A DNA stretch of 64,000 nt from Pleurotus djamor (taxonomy: Eukaryota; Basidiomycota; Agaricomycetes; Agaricales; Pleurotaceae): assembly GCA_029747585.1 (NCBI GenBank), contig JAPEVF010000127.1:37537-101536 (forward strand), read 5' to 3'. A program made the position numbers and the translations under genes. Under the pieces are notes generated by a model, which saw only the letters and a program-made list of their open reading frames with translations, searched no databases and was not told the origin of the DNA. Below are positions 55,281 to 64,000 of the stretch, in pieces (position 1 is the stretch's first letter; each line of letters starts with the position of its first letter).

Positions 55281-58200
55281 ATGAGAGGGAAATTCCTGTT
55301 CGCCCTTTCAGTGGCCACTTTCTCGCGCCTCACCCATGCTGTCAACTCCCAGGCTTACACCTGGAAGAACGTCAAGGTCAGCCTCCGAACTATTGATCAC
55401 TGTTCGATACGGATTCTGACCAGAAGATAGATTGGCGGAGGTGGAGGTTTCATTCCTGGAATCGTATTCAACGAAAAGCAACAGGTAATTCCCTAGATGT
55501 CTGCCCCTCCTTCGCACGTTAACTTCAACTTTTGCTGACAGGGCCTTGCCTATGCGCGAACGGATATAGGTGGCGCGTACAGGCTGAATCCTGCCGATGA
55601 CACTTGGATTCCCTTGCTTGATTGGGTTGGTGACGCCGACTGGAACAAATGGGGCGTAGATGCCCTCGCTACCGATCCGGTCGACCCAAACCGTCTCTAT
55701 CTGGTATTTTACATTCTTCATACTTACATCCGCCTTCCATCTCACTTGCAGCTAGGCTACTGGAATGTACACCAATAGCTGGGATCCCAACAACGGAAAC
55801 ATACTTAAATCTACCGATTACGGCGCGACGTTCACGAGCGTCCCCCTCCCATTCAAAGTCGGTGGAAACATGGCCGGGCGTGGCATGTGCGTTAGATATC
55901 TCCCCTCTTGAACCATACTAAATATTCTTCTTGTAGGGGCGAGGTATGATCTTGAAGCTAGTAGCGCCCATTCTTGTTTAATAAATCCTCTTAGCGTCTG
56001 GCCGTTGATCCTCACAGCAACAACATCTTGTACTACGGGACGCGCAGTGGCAACGGATTGTACAAGTCCACTGACTTTGGATCGACCTGGACTCAAGTTG
56101 CGAACTTCCCAAGCGTCGGTACGAGAGGCTCATGCGAACTCCGGCTGAATCTAATCGCTTCCCCCTAGGTTCGTACATGCCGGACCCTAATGACCCCTGG
56201 GACTACAACAACATCATTATTGGGCTCGCTTTCGTTACTTTTGACTCTACTTCTGGAACGGCTGGATCACCTACCCCTCGTATCTTCATTGGTGTGGCTG
56301 ACGTTGGTGTGAACAACATCTTTGTCTCTGAGGATGCTGGAGCTACTTGTGAGTGCCAACAAACGACCCTGCTCAGAGGGGTGCTCACATCGCCTTAGGG
56401 GCCCCCGTTCCGGGCCAGATAACCACGTATCTTCCCCATAAGGCCGTTCTCTCGCCCTCTGAAAACACCCTGTACGTCAGCTACAGTGATGGTGCTGGTC
56501 CATACGATGGAGCTGCTGGGGCTGTTTACAAGTATCACATCCCAACTTCTACCTGTGAGTATCACACTCCTCCGTCTTAGCTGAAACCTACCGAAACGCT
56601 TTCTAGGGACTGATATCACCCCTGTCTCTGGCGGTGACCTCTACTTTGGCTTTGGTGGTCTTGCCGTCGATGTCCAATCCCCTGGGACTATCATGGTTGC
56701 TGCCCTTAACTCTTGGTGGCCCGATGGGCAAATCTTCCGCTCAACTGATAGTGGTGCAACCTGGAGTCCGTTTTGGTCTTGGAATGGCTATCCCAACCTC
56801 GTTAAGCACTATTCATACGATAGCAGCCTCGCTCCTTGGATTCACGCAACCCCGTACGTGGAAACCAACCCTGGAACTCTCCAAATCGGATGGATGATGG
56901 AAGGTGCGTATATCGTTGATATTTTTCAACTACCTTAGTGACAAATATTGAAGCCCTCGTCATTGATCCCTTCGACTCCGACCATTGGCTTTACGGAACT
57001 GGTGGAACTATCTACGGCAGTCACGACCTTACCCGGTGGGATGCCGTTCATAACGTCACCCTGAAGGTGCTTGCAGACGGTATCGAAGAAACGTCTGTTC
57101 GCGGCCTAATTTCGCCGCCCACTGGACCTCACCTCGTCTCTGCCATCGCAGATCTGTGTGGTACGCCTCTTTCTCGCTCTTATCTATTCGCCCGCCTCAT
57201 CTTCCTCTACTCAGGGTTCTACCATGACAACCTTGACACTGTTCGCCCCCAGACTTTCCAGACACCTAAGTGGATGTCTAGTGCCGATATTGATTATGCT
57301 GGAAACAAGCCAACTAATCTCGTCCGCATTGGATACAACGAAGAAGAGTAGGTCCATTCGTATATTCAGGGGATCTCTTTTTCATATTCTCTCAAGGGAT
57401 TTGAAGCAGGTAGCTTACTCCTCTGATTCTGGTCAAACATGGTCAGTTCTTTTTTGCTCCGTCAATCAGCACATCGAACCTTTTGTGTCGATAGGAACCA
57501 ACATTATGGCGCCCCCGCTGCTGGTGGAGGGAAAGTTGCTTATTCCGCCGACGCAGATACCATTCTCTGGCGCACTGATGGCAATGGTGTTCTGGTGTCT
57601 CGCCACCAGGCCACTTTCAGCGCCGTCCCCAGCTTGCCCTCAGACGCCGCCATTGCCTCGGATAAAAAGGACAACACTATCTTCTACGGTGCCTCGGGAA
57701 ATACATTCTACATCTCAACGAACTACGGCGCTACTTTCACTTCTCAAGGTACCCTCGGCAGCTCTACTAGCGTCCACGACATTCTTGTCAACCCTGGAGT
57801 CACTGGTGACGTCTGGGTTTCCACTGACGCAGGTCTTTTCCATTCTACTAACTCGGGCGTTTCTTTCACCGCTATCGCTGGTGTTTCTCGTGCTTGGGCG
57901 ATCGGTTTCGGTGCACCTGCCACCACTGGCGGATACCCTGCCCTTTTCGCTGGCGCAAATATAGACGGAATCGGGTACTTCAGAACGGATGATGCTGGTG
58001 TCAACTGGGTAAAAATCAACGATGCTCAACATAACTTCGGTGCAATCAGTGCCAACCCTGTCATTGGAGATCCACGAGTTCACGGAAGGTAACGTCAACG
58101 ATCTCGTTTGCGTCGTTCTTAGACATTGAATCCGCTGCTCAACAGGGTGTACATCGGAACTAATGGTCGTGGAATCTTCTATGGTGATGCAACTGGCTCT

Positions 58201-58607
58201 CAACCACCCAATACCGCTACTGCTGGACCTACCTCATCGTCCTCTGTCCCTTCCAGCGTCCCTCCCACTTCATCTACCAGTGTTCCTCCTACCTCTTCAT
58301 CCTCCAGTGTTCCCCCAACTTCATCGTCTAGCGTTCCGGTTACGTCCAACCCTCCTACGTCCAGCACCAGCGCACCAACTCCGACTGGCACGGCCTCAGT
58401 TTGGGGTCAATGTGGTGGTGAGTTTTTTCCTACATGTGGAAGAAACCCGATATCCATCACCTTAATATAGGCCAAGGCTACACTGGTCCTACGATCTGCG
58501 CTGCTGGATCGACTTGCACATACAGCAACCCATGTAGGTCTCTTTGCCTTTCCTCTATGCTACGCATTCTCACCAATCGTTTAGGGTATTCGCAATGTTT
58601 GCCATAA
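55281..58607 (+). CDS. Secreted GH74 xyloglucanase with C-terminal CBM1
   Basis: Endo-acting xyloglucan hydrolase for plant cell wall breakdown. Signal peptide MRGKFLFALSVATFSRLTHA. The two seven-bladed propellers show the usual repeats: IGGGGGFIPGIVFNEK, YARTDIGGAYRL (with the first catalytic Asp expected here), GGNMAGRGMGERLAVDPHSN, SDGAGPYDGAAGAVYKYH, and AIADLCGFYHDNLDT (second catalytic Asp region). A Ser/Thr/Pro linker leads to the cellulose-binding CBM1 VWGQCGGQGYTGPTICAAGS, ending YSNPWYSQCLP. Many introns; one exon (55937-55943) is only 7 nt and is required to give GRGMGERLAVDP. The gene suggests a wood- or litter-decaying lifestyle. Confidence 0.94.
55937..55943 (+). other. 7-nt microexon in the GH74 gene
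   Basis: GGGCGAG lies between introns 55887-55936 (GTGCG...TGTAG) and 55944-55994 (GTATGA...CTTAG). With the flanking bases it encodes MGE in GRGMGERLAVDP, a conserved GH74 phrase. Confidence 0.8.
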
Positions 58608-59239
58608 ATACAAAATATACCTTCGTTTGAAATTTCTGTACGCAATATCACAATGGCATCATCTGCCTCTTTTTGTAACAACCATTCAGTGATCGATGCA
58701 TGTGGATGAGCATTGACATTGAGCACTGAGTATGACGGCAAGAAAACACTTATAACCCGCTTCCCCTGTTGGGCCACTCCTGACGCCTGTTGGGATGTTC
58801 ATGCCGTCTACCTCGCACACTTGGCTTCGCCCCCCTCTCTATTTCCGATGCACATTTCTAGGCTCGGGCATAGTCACCTCGGTTTCACTAGAATGAATCT
58901 ACACGTAAAATGACTGTGACTCCGTGGTTATCTCAGCAAGTTGACTCACCCTCCTCCCACACCCATGTGTGAGAGTCTCAATTATAGATGATGCCGACTA
59001 TCTGCGCAAGCCTTGGAAAGCGCATCCAGGTGCTTACGCGCTCAAATTTCGTCACAATCCGACCGGGTAGTGGCAGTCCTCTCTCCAAGGCGGTAAGTTG
59101 GCTGCGATTCATCGGTTTCACGTATTGAGTCGATCGCGAACTTGCCGCGTCGTGCTTTTTTTTACCCACTCCTGCGGCCATTTAAGCACAAGGAAAGCCT
59201 GTACGATGGTCAAACTCCAGTCTTCCAACGCAAGTTAAC
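58608..59239. other. Intergenic
   Basis: 632 bp between the GH74 and monooxygenase genes, which lie on the same strand. A short minus-strand open frame at 58978-59181 has no support. Nothing else seen. Confidence 0.4.
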
Positions 59240-61376
59240 ATGACCTCTCACTCAATCCTGGTTGTAAGTCTGACTTCACGTCCATGCGAGTAACTTTGTT
59301 CACTCTCCATTAGGTTGGTGCTGGACCCACCGGTCTCGTCCTCGCAATCTCTTTGGCATTGAATGGTGTCAACGTCCGGCTGTTCGAAAAGGATGCCATC
59401 CGGAAGGTTGGACAACGAGGAGCAGGCATCCAGGTCAGTTTCGCCTTAGCGTTGGTCATGGCTCAGACTAATCGTGTATCCACTCTCCCCAGCCTCGAAC
59501 TCAAGAACTTCACCAATTTCTAGGCGTCGGTCAAGATATCAAAAAGGTTGCCTCCTCTCTTTCTACCATAGTCGCATACGCCAAGGGCAGCACCGTCCCG
59601 TTAAAGAGCATTGATATGCTCAAGGATGCGTACGAGCCCACCGACGCTTTCCCTACGGTATGTTCCTCTCAAATACACGAAATAGAATCATCTAAATCTT
59701 GATTCCATCCCTCAGACGAGAGCATTGGTCCTTGGTCAAGACAAACAAGTTGAACTCTTGACCAAGCGCTTTCAGGCTCTAGGTGGAAAGGTCGAGCTTG
59801 GAACAGAGCTCCTTTCGCTCGTTGAAGAGTCCGATCATGTCGCCGTTCGTTTGAGGCGTCGCCAAGGGGAAGAAGTAGTTGAAGAGGAGGCTGAATTTGA
59901 CTATGTGGTTGGTGCAGATGGAGCGCATAGTCAAATTCGCAAGCACCTTGGATTGACTTTCTTGGGGGAGACGAAACAACAGAGGATGATCATCGGGGAT
60001 ATCTATATTCGTACACCACTTTCTCGCGAGGTATGCCAGATTAACTTTCCTCCGCACGGCGTCTGACTCGCCCTCCTTTTGATAGTGGTGGCATATGTGG
60101 GGAGATATGGCCACATCTTTGTATGTCATTCGATCATCACCCCGTCGTACTTCTAACCTATTTGTTTTTAGCCTTAGCTTACGCCCTGTGCACGAAACGC
60201 CTGGACTCTTCTTTGTGATCATCACTGGCACACAAGATAACGACGCCCTCCTAGTTGATCACGAGGCATTTGTCAATCGTATGAGAGAAATTAGCGGAAT
60301 GCCTGACTTGGATTGCGGGGAGCTAGCCTACGTGGCGCCTTATACGTGAGTCTCCGTTCCGTAAGATGCCCACACTAAGCTGAAATTCGATCCACCTTAT
60401 CAGACCTAACATGAGAATGGTTGATTCGTTTGGCAAAGGGCGTATCTTCGTTGCTGGAGGTATATTTCCTTTTCATTGTTCGCTGGAAAGATAAATTGAT
60501 CTTGATTAGATGCCGCCCATGTACACAGTCCTGCTGGTGGACAGGTATGTCTTCCTCTCCGAACACTATGCCTCCGTCTCACCTCCGTTTACAGGGGATG
60601 AACTCAGGAGCTCAGGATGCGGTTAGTGATCCGTCCACTCCTAGCCAGCTAACTCCTAACTTCTATTTCCCTAGATGAACCTAGGCTGGAAGCTTGCCCT
60701 TGCCTGCAAAGGCATTGCCGCTTCCACTCTCCTAGATTCCTACACCGCCGAACGTCTCCCCGTCATCGCCGAAATGCTCCAAATAACCACCAAACTTCAC
60801 GGGGTGACGCTCAAAGAGGGAGCCCTATCCGACAATGCCTGGAAGCGAGGAGGATCTCTTGATCAGCTCGGCGTCAACTACCGTAGCACTCCATTTGTTC
60901 TTGACGAAATTGAAGGTCGGACATTGGGCCCTTGGAATCACTACGAGCAACGTCTCAGCGGGTCCTTGGTCGCCGGCGATCGTGCACCAGATGCATCTGG
61001 GTTGGTACCTCTCCCAGCCCAAGGAAATGTCACCAGCGATGCAATCCGTTTGTTCGACATCTTCAGCGCTACCAAGCATACCATCCTCATCTTCCCTCGC
61101 GCTGGAGATCATTCCACGGTCNCATCCGTGGCCGAACTNCTCNGGCCCCTNCCAGAAGNNTTATTNACACTCAACACCATCGTGTCGCCCTCTCATCAAG
61201 ATTCTGTTGAGCATGGAGCGGTTTATCAGGATCAACTTGAAAATGCACACAAAGCGTACGGTGTCCCAGAGAATGAGACCCGTATTATTGCCGTCCGCCC
61301 TGATGCAGTAGTCGGTGCCATGGTCACCAGTACAGCTGGGCTCGAGAGGTACCTGAAGTTGGTTTTCGCCGTTTGA
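59240..61376 (+). CDS. FAD-dependent aromatic monooxygenase (PHBH/phenol hydroxylase type)
   Basis: Flavoprotein hydroxylase of the PheA/TfdB class, using NAD(P)H and O2. The dinucleotide fold is split by the first intron: MTSHSILV joined to VGAGPTGLVLAISLALNG (GxGxxG). Then LFEKDAIRKVGQRGAGIQ, PRTQELHQFLGV, TRALVLGQDKQVELL, the DG motif YVVGADGAHSQIRKHLG, and the second FAD motif RIFVAGDAAHVHSPAGGQGM followed by MNLGWKLALACKG. The C-terminal part is thioredoxin-like (RAPDASGLVPLP) and ends at 61376; Ns at 61122-61166 fall in codons without breaking the frame. Cytosolic, no signal peptide. The substrate is unknown; breakdown of lignin-derived phenols is a possible role. Confidence 0.88.
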
Positions 61377-61713
61377 AATGCGCTCTACATGCACTTTAGT
61401 TACTTTTCTCGGAACCCACTTTCTATCCATCTTAATCACCGCTCAGATGAATGTATAATCTCTACTCATGCAGGTTCTATAATATTGATCAAGTTCACAG
61501 TGCTCGGGCCTCAAGTGATGTCGAGTCATGTTCCGCCGAGAGTCTTTGAGGGAATCTCATTGGCATTGCTGAGCCTTGCACGTCGAACACTGGTACTGAT
61601 TACTTAGCTGGTTGACAGACGGAGCAGATCTAAACAACTACCATAATTTAAACAAAGCAATTACAGCTCAGATTACAATATTTCCATGTGCCATTACATC
61701 CGACCGACCATGA
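61377..61713. other. Convergent 3' intergenic
   Basis: 337 bp between the monooxygenase stop and the PUL-protein stop. Presumed 3' UTRs. Confidence 0.4.
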
Positions 61714-64000
61714 TCACGGACAAAGCTTCGTCGCCACCTCTTCAATCAATGCTCTGGCATCCTTCTTCGTGACACCATTAGCACCACAACCTCCGGCCAC
61801 GAGTTTCCTCTTCAAAATTGGGCTACACTGAAGAACCTCTAGCAAGGGGCCAAGCTGAGACTGGTAGAAGGGAGATAAACGGATGAGGCAAGTCAGACAA
61901 GCCGTCAACCGATGAACTAAACAGTAAAAAATTGGCCCAGGTGAATTCGACTGCAACGGAGAAGTAGTGCATGCCTCCCAGGAGGGACTTACCAACTTCC
62001 TCGTTCTCCGTCTCGCGATCCAAAGCCTCTATCACAGCGCTTACGATCTCCAGTTCCCAATCTTCATTCTCTGAAGCATGATCAGCCAAACTGCCAGAAT
62101 GAAGCTTCGTTACTCTCTGCTTTTGGACGAAGGCCGCGGCATTGAAAGCTAGACTTGCCGCAGCAGTCCGGACTTGAGGGTCTTCATGCAATAGACACGT
62201 AACAACGATGGGTGTCCAGCCGTTTCGGAGCGCTGGTGTAAGCATTGTGTTTGAGAATTCCGGGGTCGAGAATGTATTGGCCAGCAACCGGAGGAGCATG
62301 AGGATTGAGTTTCGAAGTTTCGCATGGGAACTGGGATCTGATAGGGTAGTTTGGAATTTAGTGACAAAGGCTACAATTGGATTGAAACCAGTGTCGCTGG
62401 TGGGTCTTGAATTTGCCCAATGTAAACCAACACCGGCGTCTAAGAAAGCTAGTCTCCACATATCGAGCAGAGGGAATAGATTCTCCAACGGAAGAGTATC
62501 GAGTAGAGTACATGTAACTGTGGACCATTGGCGCAGAAGAGATGGATCGACGGGTTTCGGCTTGGCTCCGTCGGTGAAGCGGGTTTTGAGATACGGCGCG
62601 ACCTTCCCGGCTAAGACGCTCTTAGGGTCGTCTGCTCCGCTAGATTTGGGCTGTGACGCGTTTGAATCGATGAACGAGTTGAGTTTCTTGGCAACCGAGT
62701 CCACCGGAGGGACTTGGGAGAACAAGATAGGGTTGAGGGAAAGGGCCTTAATAGATGGAGTTACCAGTCTGGTATGGGGATGGGCTGGTAGCAGTTAGTC
62801 AATGTTACAGGGCCAACAAATAAGAAACATACGAGGATACGCCTGGTAGACGAGCAGATCAACTTGTGTCCGAAGTTCGTTAGCATCGGCACCTTTGAGT
62901 TCTGAAACCTGGTGTGCCGATCAGTGGGCGTTAGAATCAAGAATCAAATCACTCACTTTCTTCCCGTCGAGGAAAAAGATAAAGGTAGGAGTAACACGGA
63001 CGCTCCATTCTTGAGCGACTTGATTACCCAGGCCGACACCCATGTCAACTTTGGTGAAGGCAACGCCTTTCATCTCCCCGCCGCTTGTCTTCATTCCCTT
63101 CTCTTCTGCCAGCCGTTCGAAGACAGGTTCGATCATCCGACACGGTGGGCACGTAGCTGAAGTGAAGAAAGCCGCCACCGCGCGATGTGTCTTCAGAAGG
63201 TTGTGGAATGAAGCTGGGTTTGTCGATGGATGTATTGGTGCCGTAAGAGACTGCGTTTCAACTAGGGGAGGTTGGGCCTGATTTGTGGGTGCCGTAGACT
63301 GAGCTTGGGCGGCCACAGCTTGAAGGAGTGATGCAGCTAGCTGAGAATCTGTAGCCGTTGGCACTGGCGCCGGGGCAGGCGTTGATGGAATATGTCCTGG
63401 AGTGGGCGGTCGAAACATGGCGTCAATAGTTGGACGCAGCGCAGCACCAAACGGCGTAGAAAGAAAGTCACTAGGCAGATCTGAAAACATATGATCATCC
63501 ATGAATTGGGGGTGCAGGCAAGAAATAAGCGTACCAGAGATAAACGCAGGTATTGAAGCTCCAGTTAGGAAGCCGACACAGTCATTGGTGAAGGAGTTGC
63601 AATTAAAGTCTGCGCAATGCTAGAGTCAGCGTGACTTCTACCCCAAGGGCGGATGAGCCAAGTGACCTAATAAATGGTACTGGGGGTTGATCAGTATGCA
63701 GCTCAGAGCTTAGCTGAGGGACCGTTCACCTTCTCGGCCGTGTAATGATCTCTAATTTCGTCGAGATATTCTTTCCAAGTGTCCTGATCTAAGGCTGTCT
63801 CTCCCATGTCTATAACTTGCAGAGGCGTTCCATGCTAGACCACGGACGTAAACGATTCATGAAGCGACATATGGGCTCGAGAGCATACGTGAGATTGGCC
63901 GGGCGCCGTTATATGAATCCCCTGTCCATAGAAGACTTCCTGTCCGAAGACGACAACGGAAGTATGCCTAAACGATTCATCATCAGACAAGAGCGAATCC
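61714..64000 (-). CDS. PPPDE peptidase-thioredoxin-PUL protein (5' part beyond window)
   Basis: Three-domain protein linked to the ubiquitin/SUMO and Cdc48 systems; the start lies past 64000. From the right edge the PPPDE (DeSI/DUF862) domain reads SVVVFGQEVFYGQGIHITAP, HGTPLQVIDMGETALDQDT and FNCNSFTNDCVGFLTGASIP, including the catalytic Cys region (NCNSFTNDC). After a Pro/Ala linker comes a thioredoxin domain with an intact CPPC site (FFTSATCPPCRMIEPVFERL), then VRVTPTFIFFLDGKKV. The C-terminal PUL helical domain ends LGPLLEVLQCSPILKRKLVA, then GGCGANGVTKKDARALIEEV to the stop at 61714. PUL domains bind Cdc48. The spliced frame is consistent in every part I read. Confidence 0.88.

Noticed and set aside
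55281..61376. GH74 and FAD monooxygenase as one functional unit
   Set aside because: They are adjacent on the same strand, but one is secreted and acts on xyloglucan while the other is cytosolic and acts on aromatics; nothing in the sequence links their regulation.
1..64000. tRNA, rRNA and CRISPR arrays
   Set aside because: I looked for B-box-like GGTTCGAANCC cores with cloverleaf context and for regularly spaced direct repeats and found none; a tRNAscan run would settle the tRNA point.

Overview
The window is nuclear DNA of a filamentous basidiomycete, most likely an Agaricomycete. Nearly every gene is split by short introns of about 45-65 nt. The conserved proteins read as fungal once those introns are removed. 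A CBM1-tailed GH74 xyloglucanase, a multi-exon P450 and F-box duplicates fit a plant-matter-degrading mushroom. All gene models here were built by eye from splice signals, reading frame and remembered family motifs; no search was run.

Layout. 0.3-8.8 kb: three same-strand F-box-like paralogues with two small unknown genes among them. 9.2-9.5 kb: a TA-flanked MITE next to the stop codon of a tail-anchored protein gene. 11.1-14.1 kb: splicing factor BUD31 and a REEP/DP1-type ER-shaping protein. 16.1-17.4 kb: a Ser/Pro-rich unknown protein. 18.9-23.0 kb: a mitochondrial group made of lipoate-protein ligase, complex I subunit NDUFA8, a small unknown protein and complex I assembly factor NDUFAF3. 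23.2-24.8 kb: a further, different F-box gene. 26.1-28.7 kb: a NOL11/Utp8-like rRNA-processing factor. 29.0-31.5 kb: a cytochrome P450. 32.0-36.0 kb: an ER thioredoxin-like protein divergent from a KEX1-type carboxypeptidase. 36.3-40.4 kb: the molybdenum-cofactor enzyme gephyrin/CNX1 and the mtDNA maintenance protein MGM101, the latter with a Harbinger-like MITE just upstream. 40.7-42.8 kb: a protein with two tandem G domains. 43.4-47.3 kb: a large disordered protein. 47.9-48.8 kb: ribosomal protein uL22. 49.4-54.7 kb: the TORC2 subunit Rictor/Ste20. 55.3-61.4 kb: GH74-CBM1 xyloglucanase and an FAD monooxygenase. 61.7-64.0 kb: a PPPDE-thioredoxin-PUL protein that runs off the right edge.

Most of this is housekeeping. 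The points most worth a second look are an apparent AT-AC intron in the lipoate ligase gene, a 7-nt microexon in the GH74 gene, two MITEs with clear target-site duplications, and the double-G-domain protein. Three genes (0.8, 23.6 and 35.3 kb) carry frameshifts that vanish when the N bases are dropped. I do not see a convincing new multi-gene system.
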